This document shows positions 42,686 through 50,516 of a DNA stretch of 64,000 nt, in pieces. The number at the start of each line of letters is the position of its first letter. Positions within the stretch are counted from its first letter, which is position 1. The stretch comes from an uncultured Prevotellaceae bacterium (GTDB lineage: Bacteria; Bacteroidota; Bacteroidia; Bacteroidales; Bacteroidaceae). The DNA is taken from contig CADASP010000009.1 in assembly GCA_902790625.1 (NCBI GenBank), positions 221,937 to 285,936 on the forward strand, given 5' to 3'. The notes beneath the pieces are model-generated. The model had not been told where the DNA came from and searched no databases. It saw nothing but the letters and a program-made list of their open reading frames with translations. The translations under genes and the position numbers were made by a program.

Positions 42686-44452
42686 ATGAACGGTTACCTA
42701 AAGCTCTGCATGGGCGGCATGATGAGCCTATGCACATTAACAGCCATGAGCCAGAATGAGACCATTGAGATGAAAGTCATCGAGACGAGCGACGTGCACG
42801 GTCATTTCTTCCCCTACGATTTCATCGAGGGGCGCGAGCTGAAGGGCACGCTGGCACGCGCCAACACCTACATTGAACGGCAGCGAAAGCTGTATGGCAA
42901 CCTGTTGCTGCTGATGGACAACGGCGACATCCTACAAGGACAGCCCTGCGTGTATTGGTCGAACTATGTGAAGGCCGACGACGAGAACCTGGCTGCCAGC
43001 ATCGTGAACTATATGCGCTATGATGTGGAGGCCTTCGGCAATCACGATGTGGAGACGGGGCACAAAGTCTACGATAAGTGGATGCGCGAGGTGCACTGTC
43101 CAGTGGTGGGGGCCAACATCGTTGACTGCGAGACACAGCTGCCCTACGTGCGCCCCTACGCCATCATCGAGCGCCATGTTCCCGGCATCGACAAGCCTGT
43201 GAAGATTGCCGTTCTGGGCTTGCTCACGCCCACCATTCCCTGCTGGCTCAACGAGAGCCTGTGGCAGGGACTGGAGTTTCAGGAGATGGTGGACTGTGCC
43301 CGCCGCTGGGTGAAGCATATCCAGCAGGTGGAGCACCCCGACTTGCTCCTCGGCCTCTTCCACAGCGGGTTCAACGGGGGCATCAGCATGGATGGCGGCA
43401 TCGAGGAGGATGCAGCAGAGCGGGTGGCAAAGGAGGTGGAGGGATTCGACGCCATCTTCTTTGGCCACGATCACATGGTGCACAACGAGATGCTGAAGAG
43501 TCCCTCGGGGCGCGACGTGCTCTGCCTCGATCCCTCGTGCTATGCGTTCAACGTGGCCGAGGCTACCATCAAGCTTATGCACGACAAGGACAGATGGGTG
43601 GTGAAGGAGATAAAAGGTGAGATCGTGGACGTGAGGAATGAAGAGGTGGACGAGCAGATGGTGGCCCGCTTCCAGCCTACTATTGATGCCATCAAAGAGT
43701 ATGTGGGGCGCAGCATAGGCTCGTTCGACACCACCATCGGCACCCGCGACTCCTATTTCGGTCCCTCGGCCTTCACCGACTTCGTCCACCAGTTGCAGCT
43801 GCAAATCACTGGGGCCGACGTGTCGTTCAATGCCCCGTTGTCGTTCGACTCACAAATCAAGGCAGGCCCCATCACCGTAGCCGACATGTTCAAGCTCTAT
43901 CGATTTGAAAACCAACTCTACGTGGTGGAGATGACGGGGCGCGAGATACGCGGACACCTGGAGCTAAGCTACAGCCGGTGGGTGAACACGATGAAAAGTC
44001 CCGACGACCACCTGCTGCTGCTCAACGATGAGAGCCTTGGCGACCAGCAACGCATGGGATTCCGCAACTACACATTTAACTTCGACTCGGCGGCCGGCAT
44101 CATCTACGAGGTGGATGTCACCAAGCCTGAGGGGCAGAAGGTGAGAATACTCAGCATGCAGGACGGTTCTCCTTTCAGCGAGGAAAAGACCTACAAAGTG
44201 GTGATGAACAGCTACCGTGCCAATGGCGGCGGCGAACTTATCACGCTGGGCGGCGGCATCCCCAAGGAGCAACTCAACCATCGCATCATCTACCAGAGCG
44301 AACTCGACCTGCGCCACTATCTGATGGAGGAGATTCAGCGGCAGGGCATGATGCGTCCCCGTGCCGGCAACAACTGGAAATTTGTGCCCGAAAAATGGAC
44401 GAAGCGTGCCGCCAAGCGCGACCGCCAGCTGGTGTTCCCCGACAAACGCTGA
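42686..44452 (+). CDS. Secreted UshA-type 5'-nucleotidase / 2',3'-cyclic phosphodiesterase
   Basis: The 588-residue exported metallophosphoesterase probably dephosphorylates extracellular nucleotides for salvage. A signal-like N-terminus (residues 1-22) precedes the calcineurin-like domain with metal-binding motifs TSDVHGHFFPYD, DNGDILQG, AFGNHDVETG, GLFHSGFNGG and FFGHDHMVHN. The C-terminal 5'-nucleotidase domain follows (ITGADVSFNAPLSFDSQIKAGPITVADMFKLYRFEN; MNSYRANGGGEL). The order of domains and motifs matches UshA/CpdB-type enzymes. Its own promoter is at 42631. Confidence 0.92.
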   Translation: MNGYLKLCMGGMMSLCTLTAMSQNETIEMKVIETSDVHGHFFPYDFIEGRELKGTLARANTYIERQRKLYGNLLLLMDNGDILQGQPCVYWSNYVKADDENLAASIVNYMRYDVEAFGNHDVETGHKVYDKWMREVHCPVVGANIVDCETQLPYVRPYAIIERHVPGIDKPVKIAVLGLLTPTIPCWLNESLWQGLEFQEMVDCARRWVKHIQQVEHPDLLLGLFHSGFNGGISMDGGIEEDAAERVAKEVEGFDAIFFGHDHMVHNEMLKSPSGRDVLCLDPSCYAFNVAEATIKLMHDKDRWVVKEIKGEIVDVRNEEVDEQMVARFQPTIDAIKEYVGRSIGSFDTTIGTRDSYFGPSAFTDFVHQLQLQITGADVSFNAPLSFDSQIKAGPITVADMFKLYRFENQLYVVEMTGREIRGHLELSYSRWVNTMKSPDDHLLLLNDESLGDQQRMGFRNYTFNFDSAAGIIYEVDVTKPEGQKVRILSMQDGSPFSEEKTYKVVMNSYRANGGGELITLGGGIPKEQLNHRIIYQSELDLRHYLMEEIQRQGMMRPRAGNNWKFVPEKWTKRAAKRDRQLVFPDKR

Positions 44453-44660
44453 TTGCAGATACGTCTTCCTTGCAGCATCTTCCGTTTCATTCGCGTTACG
44501 CGATAGGTGAAAACATATATGTATGCAACGCAACGCCCGTTCGTCTTTAGAACCTGCGCCCGTGGCCCCCGAAAAACAGACATGCGTATTGGTAACAAAA
44601 TGCCAAATTCAGCTACAGAGTTGTTACATCCCCAACAAAATCCTATTAAAAAATATTAAA

Positions 44661-44694
44661 TTGGCGTTTATGTCCGAATTATTGTGTAATTTTG
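44661..44694 (+). promoter_or_regulatory. Promoter of the structured leader / riboflavin synthase transcript
   Basis: TTG (44661-44663), 23 bp, then TAATTTTG (44687-44694). Transcription would begin near 44701, just before the first arm of the long-range stem. Confidence 0.65.
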
Positions 44695-44700
44695 GCGGCT

Positions 44701-44906
44701 GAAGAGAAAATGTGGGTCGTGCCGGGACAGATCGGGATACTCATCAAACAATTCAATGAAAACCGGGATGCCATCTCATGCCAATGGCGGGCCACTAACC
44801 AAGCTTTGACACAATGCCGGTGGATTACAAAGGCGGAGAGCTCCCACAACCTGTTCATAAGGAGTTTTCATCACATCGCTGGCACGACCCTTTCTCGTTT
44901 TTTCTA
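44701..44906 (+). ncRNA. Candidate structured leader RNA or small RNA upstream of ribE
   Basis: GGGTCGTGCC (44714-44723) is perfectly complementary to GGCACGACCC (44881-44890), closing about 157 nt that contain further short complementary segments (GGTGG...CTCCCACA, ATGCCATC...GCCAATGGC). The closing stem is followed by TTTCTCGTTTTTTCT, so it can act as an intrinsic terminator. The whole lies between a promoter and ribE. It does not show the conserved FMN riboswitch core. It could be a riboswitch-like attenuator or an independent small RNA. Confidence 0.6.
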
Positions 44907-44934
44907 ATGTTGGCAAAAGAATGATTTTTTGACT

Positions 44935-45582
44935 ATGTTTTCTGGTATCATCGAAGAGTTTGCTACTGTGGTAGCCATCAAGAAAGACAGGGACAACATC
45001 GACTTTACGCTCACCTGCTCGTTTACCCCCGAATTGAAGATTGACCAAAGCGTGGCGCACAACGGGGTGTGCCTCACCGTAGTGGCCATTGACGGCAACA
45101 ACTATGTGGTGACGGCGATGAAGGAGACGCTGGAACGCTCGAACCTGGGCTTGCTGAAGGTGGGCGACAAGGTGAACGTGGAACGCTCGATGCTGATGAA
45201 CGGGCGGCTGGATGGCCACATCGTGCAAGGGCACGTGGACATGACGGCCGTCTGCACGGACAAAAGCGATGCCAACGGCAGCACCTACTTCACCTTTGGG
45301 TATCCCTACGATGCTGAGATGGCGCGTCACGGCTACTTCACCGTTGACAAGGGCAGCGTGAGCGTAAACGGTGTGTCGCTCACGGTGTGCAACCCCACGA
45401 AAAGCAGTTTCCAGGTGGCCATCATTCCTTATACAATGGAGCATACAAACTTCCAGGACATCAACGTAGGTTCAACAGTGAACCTTGAGTTTGACATCCT
45501 GGGGAAATACATTGCGCGCCTGAGTAGCCTCACCCCAAGCCTCACCCCCAACCCCTCTCCGATTGGAGAGGGGAGTATATAG
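44935..45582 (+). CDS. ribE: Riboflavin synthase (alpha subunit)
   Basis: The enzyme dismutates two 6,7-dimethyl-8-ribityllumazine molecules to riboflavin. The 215-residue protein has two homologous lumazine-binding barrels: MFSGIIEEFATVV ... HNGVCLTVVAI ... NGRLDGHIVQGHVD (residues 1-100) and the second copy with VNGVSLTVCNP (100-195). The start is ATG 44935, the conserved MFSGII. The last 17-18 residues (SLTPSLTPNPSPIGEGSI) are read from palindromic element E4, which also supplies the stop codon. This tail is not part of the family and marks an insertion at the gene's 3' end. Confidence 0.95.
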   Translation: MFSGIIEEFATVVAIKKDRDNIDFTLTCSFTPELKIDQSVAHNGVCLTVVAIDGNNYVVTAMKETLERSNLGLLKVGDKVNVERSMLMNGRLDGHIVQGHVDMTAVCTDKSDANGSTYFTFGYPYDAEMARHGYFTVDKGSVSVNGVSLTVCNPTKSSFQVAIIPYTMEHTNFQDINVGSTVNLEFDILGKYIARLSSLTPSLTPNPSPIGEGSI

Positions 45583-45669
45583 TTCTTACGTTCATCTTCC
45601 TGAACGGTATTTTGGCCGGAAGTGTAACTACTCCCCTCTCCAATCGGAGAATGGCTGGGTGTGAGGCTT
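45528..45669. repeat. Palindromic element E4 overlapping the 3' end of ribE
   Basis: The perfect 17-bp arms GATTGGAGAGGGGAGTA (45561-45577) and TACTCCCCTCTCCAATC (45629-45645), plus outer AGCCTCACCCC / GGGTGTGAGGCT arms, flank a loop starting ATAGTTCTTAC. It spans the gap between convergent ribE and plsC, overlaps the ribE end and can terminate both transcripts. Confidence 0.85.
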
Positions 45670-46427
45670 CACTGGTCGGGATTCTCTTTGTACCCTTGGT
45701 ATTCAGGTTCAAGAGCAGACATCACCGTGTCGTAGACTTGCGAGAGCGTGGCTTGCACATTCTCGGTTCCCTGCCCCTTGGGATAGACTGCGGGATGGAT
45801 GGTAAGGCGTAGTGGATGCCAACATACGAAATGCCCATCGCGCATGCGGGGCATGATGTTGAAAGAGCCATTGATGGTCATCGGCACCACCGGCAGCTGC
45901 AGCTCGTCGGCCAGCATGAAAGCGCCCCGCTTGAACGTTCCCATGTGGCCAGTGAATGTTCGCGAGCCTTCGGGGAACACCACCACGCTGGTGCCACCCT
46001 GCAACGTGCTGCGCGCCGCGTCGTAGGTTTTCTTGATGCTGCTGGCACCACGCTTGTCGACGAAGATTTGCTTGCTCTTCTCACAAGCCCAGCCCACGAA
46101 AGGCATCTTGCGCAGCGACTGCTTCATCATCCACTTGAAATTGCGACCCAGATAGCCGTAGATGAGAAAGATGTCGAATGCCCCCTGATGGTTGGCCACG
46201 AAGACATAACTCTGACTACGCCCCAGGTGCTCGCGCCCTTCCACCTTGACAGGGATGAGCAACAACCACAGCACAATGCGGCCCCAGCAATGCCCAGGAT
46301 AGTAGCCCCAGAAATGGCCACCGCCAAGCGAGCAGCCTATCACAGTAATCAGAGCCGTGATGATGGTGACAATGATGCCCAGCGGCAGGGCTATCAGCAG
46401 TTGGTAAGCACGATAGAGATACTTCAT
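45669..46427 (-). CDS. plsC: 1-acyl-sn-glycerol-3-phosphate acyltransferase
   Basis: PlsC acylates lysophosphatidate to phosphatidate, the substrate of CdsA (41473). The 252-residue membrane-bound protein has two N-terminal hydrophobic segments. The acyltransferase motif HX4D appears in VANHQGAFDIF (about residue 78), and the FPEGSR block and VPMTINGS block are also present. It is the last gene of a minus-strand cluster (lipoprotein, pyrC, phosphoesterase, plsC) with a 29-bp heptamer-filled gap before it. Confidence 0.93.
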   Translation of the reverse strand: MKYLYRAYQLLIALPLGIIVTIITALITVIGCSLGGGHFWGYYPGHCWGRIVLWLLLIPVKVEGREHLGRSQSYVFVANHQGAFDIFLIYGYLGRNFKWMMKQSLRKMPFVGWACEKSKQIFVDKRGASSIKKTYDAARSTLQGGTSVVVFPEGSRTFTGHMGTFKRGAFMLADELQLPVVPMTINGSFNIMPRMRDGHFVCWHPLRLTIHPAVYPKGQGTENVQATLSQVYDTVMSALEPEYQGYKENPDQ

Positions 46428-46435
46428 CTTATTTC

Positions 46436-46470
46436 GTAATTCCTAATTCGTAATTCCTAATTCGTAATTC
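46436..46470. repeat. TAATTCC/TAATTCG heptamer tract at a gene end
   Basis: Five tandem heptamers lie between the phosphoesterase and plsC genes. The last residues and stop codon of the phosphoesterase (ITN-stop, 46457) are encoded by the tract. Confidence 0.85.
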
Positions 46471-47443
46471 TCCTCAGGGTGATGACCGCGATTTCGGGTT
46501 TTACACCAAAGCGGAAGGGGACGACACCTCCAAGGCCCTTTGTCACGTAGAGGGCTCGCTCGCCGGCATAGTACATTCCCTGATACTCCCTGTACATGAA
46601 CATGGCGGGGGTGAGGCCAAACAGCGAAAACTGTCCGCCGTGGGTGTGCCCGCTCAGGGTGAGCTGAGCGTGGCAATGTGGAAGAATCTTGCGGCGCCAC
46701 GAAGTGGGGTCGTGCTCGAGCATCACCACAAACTCGCTGCGGCTGACACCATAGAGGGTGCTGCTGATGTTGCCCATCTGTGGGAAGCGCCCCTCGCCAT
46801 CGTTCTCCATGCCTGCTATGACGATGCTCGCCGAGTCGCGGCGAATGCGGAAGCGGCTGTTCAGGAGCAGCTTCCACCCCATGTCGAGCTGATAGTTCTC
46901 GGTACGGCCTTGGTTGGTATCTATTTCAATGGGATTGGTGAGGTCGGTATACATCGTATAGTCGTGATTGCCCAGCACGCTGACCACGCCATCGGCGGCC
47001 TTGATGCGACTGAGGATGGGCTTGGCTTCCAATATCTCGCTGGGCTCCTTGTTTTGCAGGTCGCCGGTGAACACCACCAGGTCGGCCTGTTGGGCGTTGA
47101 TGCTGTCGACGGCGCGTTCGAGGATTTCCTGTCGGCTGCCAGTATAGGTGCCCACATGTGCATCGCCAAACTGCACGATGCGATAGCCATCGAAGGCTTC
47201 GGGCAAATCGCGGCTGGCAAACGTCAGGTGCACCACCTCCAACTGGCCGAAGCCCACATAGGTGCCCCACAGGAAAGCCCCCCAAAACAGCAGCAGGGGC
47301 AGCAACAGCAGGAGCCGCTTCCAGCGCCTTCGACGAATGAGCCGACAGAGCAACAGCACCACCAGCGACAGGAATGCCAGCACCCCCCACCCTATATATA
47401 TATAGGTGTCGGGCTGCAGCAGGACGAACGAGAATAACGTCAT
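46457..47443 (-). CDS. Membrane-anchored metallophosphoesterase
   Basis: The 328-residue calcineurin-like phosphoesterase is anchored by two N-terminal transmembrane helices (about 13-32 and 43-62). Metal-binding motifs are present in order: FGDAHVGTY, VFTGDLQN, LGNHDYTMY, and SGHTHGGQFS. It resembles the YkuE/YaeI group, whose members act on cell-envelope or lipid substrates; the exact substrate is unknown. It starts 3 bp after pyrC and precedes plsC. Confidence 0.9.
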   Translation of the reverse strand: MTLFSFVLLQPDTYIYIGWGVLAFLSLVVLLLCRLIRRRRWKRLLLLLPLLLFWGAFLWGTYVGFGQLEVVHLTFASRDLPEAFDGYRIVQFGDAHVGTYTGSRQEILERAVDSINAQQADLVVFTGDLQNKEPSEILEAKPILSRIKAADGVVSVLGNHDYTMYTDLTNPIEIDTNQGRTENYQLDMGWKLLLNSRFRIRRDSASIVIAGMENDGEGRFPQMGNISSTLYGVSRSEFVVMLEHDPTSWRRKILPHCHAQLTLSGHTHGGQFSLFGLTPAMFMYREYQGMYYAGERALYVTKGLGGVVPFRFGVKPEIAVITLRRITN

Positions 47444-47446
47444 GGG

Positions 47447-48769
47447 CTATCGGAACAATATGGGTTGGGCAATGTAGCTGCCATCAACCTCGCCATGATG
47501 ATAAACAACATGTCCATTGCAAAGCGTGGTCTCCACCTGCCAGTTGAAGGTATGCCCCTCCAGAGGACTCCATTTGCACTTGCTCTGGATGACAGAGGGT
47601 GTCAGCGTCCAAGGGCTATGAGGGCGCACGACGACGAGGTCGGCCAGATAGCCCGGGCGGAGGAATCCACGCTGACGGACGTCGAAGATGCGGGCTGGGT
47701 TGTGGGCCATCAGCTCCACCAATCGCTCGATGGTGACAATGCCCTCGTCGACCAGCTGCAGCATGGCCACCAGCGAGAACTGAATCATGGGCATGCCACT
47801 GGCCGCCTTTTCGCAACCGCCCTGTTTCTGCGCCAACAGATGGGGGGCATGGTCGGTAGCCACCACGCTGATGCGCCCGTCGACAAGCCCTTCGCGCAGC
47901 GCCTGCTGGTCGATGACGCTCTTGATGGCAGGGTTCACCTTTATTCTTGTGCCAAGCTTCGCATAGTCGGCCACCGAGAAAAGCAGATGCCCCACGGTGG
48001 CCTCGGCGGTGATGGTATGCAAGCAGTTGGGTGGCACCATCTGTAATTCATTGGCTGTGGAGATATGAGCCAGATGCAGTCGTGTGCCATGTGTCACGGC
48101 CAGCATGATAGCCTTGCGAGTGGAGGCCATGCAAGCCTCTTCGCTGCGAATGAGTGGGTGGAGGCGCACGTCGGGGTCGCTGCCAAAGTCCTGCTGATAC
48201 TGTTGCATGTTGCGCTGGATGATGGCCGTGTCTTCGCAATGCACCATCAGCGGCAGTTGGGCCTGACTGAAGATTTGCTCCAGTGCCTGGTCGTCGTCGA
48301 CGAGCATGTTGCCTGTGGAGCTGCCCATGAAGAGCTTGATGCCTGGCACGCGATGCGAGGGAATCTGAGGGAAGAGGCCCACATTGTCGTTGGTGGCTCC
48401 GAAGAAGAAGGCGTAGTTGACGTGACTCTTCTGTGCTGCCAGTCTGTATTTCTCTTCGAGTGCTTCGAGCGTGGTGGTCTGCGGCACGGTGTTGGGCATG
48501 TCGAAGAAGCTGGTGACGCCTCCTGCTGCTGCCGCCCTGCTCTCGCTGTCAATGTCGGCCTTGTCGGTAAGCCCCGGCTCGCGGAAGTGCACATGGTCGT
48601 CGATGATGCCTGGCAGTACGTAGCAGCCAGTGGCATCAACAACAGAAGCTGATGGGGGGGCTTCGGTGGTTTCCAATATTTGTTCAATGCGCTCACCGTC
48701 AATAACAACAGAGCCAACGAAGGCGCGGCCCTCGTTGACTATTGTTCCTCCTTTGATGATTGTTTTCAT
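47447..48769 (-). CDS. pyrC: Dihydroorotase
   Basis: Dihydroorotase closes carbamoyl-aspartate to dihydroorotate in pyrimidine synthesis. The 440-residue amidohydrolase shows the metal-binding DHVHFREPG, the FFDMPNTVPQTT segment, GIKLFMGSSTGNM (Lys in the bridging position), MVHCEDTAI, LHLAHISTA and the catalytic-Asp segment VVATDHAPH. The length and FREPG form match class I dihydroorotases, with hydantoinase as the main alternative. It lies 1 bp after the lipoprotein gene. Confidence 0.93.
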   Translation of the reverse strand: MKTIIKGGTIVNEGRAFVGSVVIDGERIEQILETTEAPPSASVVDATGCYVLPGIIDDHVHFREPGLTDKADIDSESRAAAAGGVTSFFDMPNTVPQTTTLEALEEKYRLAAQKSHVNYAFFFGATNDNVGLFPQIPSHRVPGIKLFMGSSTGNMLVDDDQALEQIFSQAQLPLMVHCEDTAIIQRNMQQYQQDFGSDPDVRLHPLIRSEEACMASTRKAIMLAVTHGTRLHLAHISTANELQMVPPNCLHTITAEATVGHLLFSVADYAKLGTRIKVNPAIKSVIDQQALREGLVDGRISVVATDHAPHLLAQKQGGCEKAASGMPMIQFSLVAMLQLVDEGIVTIERLVELMAHNPARIFDVRQRGFLRPGYLADLVVVRPHSPWTLTPSVIQSKCKWSPLEGHTFNWQVETTLCNGHVVYHHGEVDGSYIAQPILFR

Positions 48770-48770
48770 G

Positions 48771-49520
48771 CTATTTCGCTTCTGCTGCTCCTACGGCGCT
48801 GCTGTCGTCGATTTCGCCTTTCATTCGCGAAAGGATTTCCTTTGCCTTTCCGTAGTATTCCTTGACGTAGGTGTCGTTTTTGAATTTCTCGCTTGCCTTG
48901 CCCATGATTTCCTCTATCTGTGGTGTCAGCATGGGATAGGGCATGTTTGACGTGAGTATCTGAAAGGCGCAAGGCCCCAACACATTGTCCAGGTTGTCGA
49001 GGATGAATCGGGTTTCCAGACTGTCAATTTTTGCCAGGAGCACGTTTTCTTCCACCGACAGTTTGCTGGCGATGGTCTGTTCGTCGACTCCTTCAAGCAG
49101 CATCTGTATCTGCTTGTGTCCCAGCTCTCCGCGCTCATTTTGCAGCTGTATCAGCTTGTCGAGATATTCGTAGAGCATATCGTTCATGGGCGACCCGCTC
49201 ACTTTGTGTCCTGTCTTGTCGATGCTCACGAGTATGTCGCCTTTCTCCATCACGATGGGCATTCCTCCATCTGCCACGGAGAGCATAGCCAGCCTGATGG
49301 TGTCGAGCTTACCCGCGAATCCGAATGAGCCATGCACCACTTCGCACGAGTCGATGTCCTTCGGCCCGTCGTTCATCATCACTTTCAGATAGATCTTGCT
49401 GCCATCGAGCACCGACACCGACGAAGAGCCTTGGATGTTGTACGACTCCATTTGTTGCTCGGCACACGCGACTATGGTGAGAGCCACCACAACGACAAGC
49501 GAGTATGATAATTTGTTCAT
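48771..49520 (-). CDS. DUF4369-type lipoprotein
   Basis: The 249-residue protein has a lipoprotein signal (MNKLSYSLVVVVALTIVACA; Cys about 19). Residues 30-115 resemble the DUF4369 beta domain (GSKIYLKVMMNDGPKDIDSCEV ... GSFGFAGKLDTIRLAMLSV ... PIVMEKGDILVSIDKTGHKVSG), which in Bacteroidetes often precedes a thioredoxin fold. Here a helical region follows and no CxxC is seen. I use ATG 49520, not the ATG two codons earlier. It is the first gene of the pyrC-plsC operon. Confidence 0.8.
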   Translation of the reverse strand: MNKLSYSLVVVVALTIVACAEQQMESYNIQGSSSVSVLDGSKIYLKVMMNDGPKDIDSCEVVHGSFGFAGKLDTIRLAMLSVADGGMPIVMEKGDILVSIDKTGHKVSGSPMNDMLYEYLDKLIQLQNERGELGHKQIQMLLEGVDEQTIASKLSVEENVLLAKIDSLETRFILDNLDNVLGPCAFQILTSNMPYPMLTPQIEEIMGKASEKFKNDTYVKEYYGKAKEILSRMKGEIDDSSAVGAAEAK

Positions 49521-49551
49521 AGACATGTTTTAGCGTTTGCTTATGCGAGTG

Positions 49552-49559
49552 CAAATGTA
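49552..49559 (-). promoter_or_regulatory. -7 element of the lipoprotein-pyrC-plsC operon
   Basis: TACATTTG on the minus strand at 49552-49559, about 32 bp before the lipoprotein start. A -33 TTTG is not clear. Confidence 0.5.
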
Positions 49560-49618
49560 CAACGTTATCTTGAACTATGAAAATAAATTTGCGCAATTTA
49601 AGCAAAACTCCCTTTCTT

Positions 49619-50020
49619 TTAGCGTTTTTTTGCCTCTTTCTGCAGTTCGGCGTCCATTCTATACACTGTATAGAGTTGCAGGAAGGCAGCTATGAGCAGC
49701 ACCACCACCCAGTTGTTGTGGATGTAGCGGAGCCACGTCAGATGGTCGAGTGCGAAGGGATTGCCATGGTCGGCAAACATCAACGATGCCACCACGATGA
49801 GTAGCACATCGCTGATGAGCATGATGCGGCGCAGTCGCAGGATGGTGACGTTCTGCCCCTCATAGCGCTGCAGCACCTGCATGGCCACGAATGCCAGGGC
49901 GCCCACTGCAAACACGTAGGGGGCTATGGTTGGTGCGGCCATGCCCATCACCGCCCCGGCGAGCATGAGCACGGCGCCAATGGCATAGATGATGCCCTGC
50001 AGCTTATTCAACGGTTTCAT
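49619..50020 (-). CDS. Small polytopic membrane protein
   Basis: The 133-residue protein has four predicted membrane helices (about residues 8-27, 33-50, 67-84 and 104-121) and a charged C-terminus (ELQKEAKKR). No known motif. It begins MKPLNKLQGIIYA at 50020, overlapping the 3' end of the divIC-like gene by 17 bp, which implies translational coupling. Its position beside a divisome gene suggests an envelope role, but this is inference. Confidence 0.75.
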   Translation of the reverse strand: MKPLNKLQGIIYAIGAVLMLAGAVMGMAAPTIAPYVFAVGALAFVAMQVLQRYEGQNVTILRLRRIMLISDVLLIVVASLMFADHGNPFALDHLTWLRYIHNNWVVVLLIAAFLQLYTVYRMDAELQKEAKKR

Positions 50021-50372
50021 TTTCGGTACTGATTTCGGTGATGGGTGCATCGTCGCTGAGCACAAACACGTCTTCGTCGTCGGCACGCATGAAATAGCGC
50101 TCTCGGCCCACTCGCTCCATGGCCTTCGGGTCGGTCTGTAGCATGTACACCTGCTCTTGGTTGGCTTTTGTGGTGGCGATGTTGATGGCCACCTCGTGCT
50201 TCAGCTCGCTGATGCGGTGCTTGTTGCGCAGGTGTGCCACCACGCTGTTGTCGCCCAGGAAGCCCACTATCAGTATGCCTATTGCCAGCGTGATGATGTA
50301 TTTTGTGTACTTCATGTGCAGCACGTGCTTCACGCCCCTGTACACTTTCTTCAATGATTCCTTTTTTGTCAT
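50004..50372 (-). CDS. FtsB/DivIC-family septum formation protein
   Basis: The 122-residue bitopic membrane protein has one transmembrane helix (about 24-42, YIITLAIGILIVGFLGDNS) followed by a periplasmic coiled coil (NKHRISELKHEVAINIATTKANQEQVYML) and the FtsB/DivIC-like GRERYFMRADDEDVFVL segment. Members bridge FtsL and FtsQ in the divisome and activate septal peptidoglycan synthesis. It overlaps the next gene by 17 bp; dnaX lies upstream across a repeat-filled gap. Confidence 0.88.
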   Translation of the reverse strand: MTKKESLKKVYRGVKHVLHMKYTKYIITLAIGILIVGFLGDNSVVAHLRNKHRISELKHEVAINIATTKANQEQVYMLQTDPKAMERVGRERYFMRADDEDVFVLSDDAPITEISTENETVE

Positions 50373-50407
50373 GTCGATATAATTTAAATTGAGGGGCGAG
50401 GAGTTTA

Positions 50408-50482
50408 GTCGTTTGGTATATTTGTCGTTTGGGGATGTTACCGCAAGCCTAAACGACTAAACGACCAATCCCCTAAACGACT
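50408..50482 (-). repeat. 80-bp dispersed element, reverse copy
   Basis: The reverse complement of this segment matches 3033-3116 almost base for base (two substitutions and one missing CAAACGAC unit). It is flanked by a CTCACTCC/CTCACCTC heptamer tract, just as the other copy is flanked by a GGTGAGA tract. Confidence 0.85.
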
Positions 50483-50483
50483 A

Positions 50484-50516
50484 ACTTCTCACCCCTCACC
50501 TCTCACTCCTCACTCC
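50484..50516. repeat. CTCACTCC/CTCACCTC tract at the dnaX stop
   Basis: Tandem CTCACCC, CTCACCT and CTCACTC units end directly at the dnaX stop codon (50517). Confidence 0.7.

Noticed and set aside
44701..44906. FMN riboswitch upstream of riboflavin synthase
   Set aside because: The conserved FMN core (GGGGCAGGGTGAAATTCCC-type sequence) is absent, as are the B12 and TPP signatures. I therefore report only an unclassified structured RNA.
44692..44907. 71-codon frame overlapping the structured leader upstream of ribE
   Set aside because: It starts at the -7 element itself and covers the paired RNA arms. It has no ribosome site or homology signal, so the RNA explanation is better.
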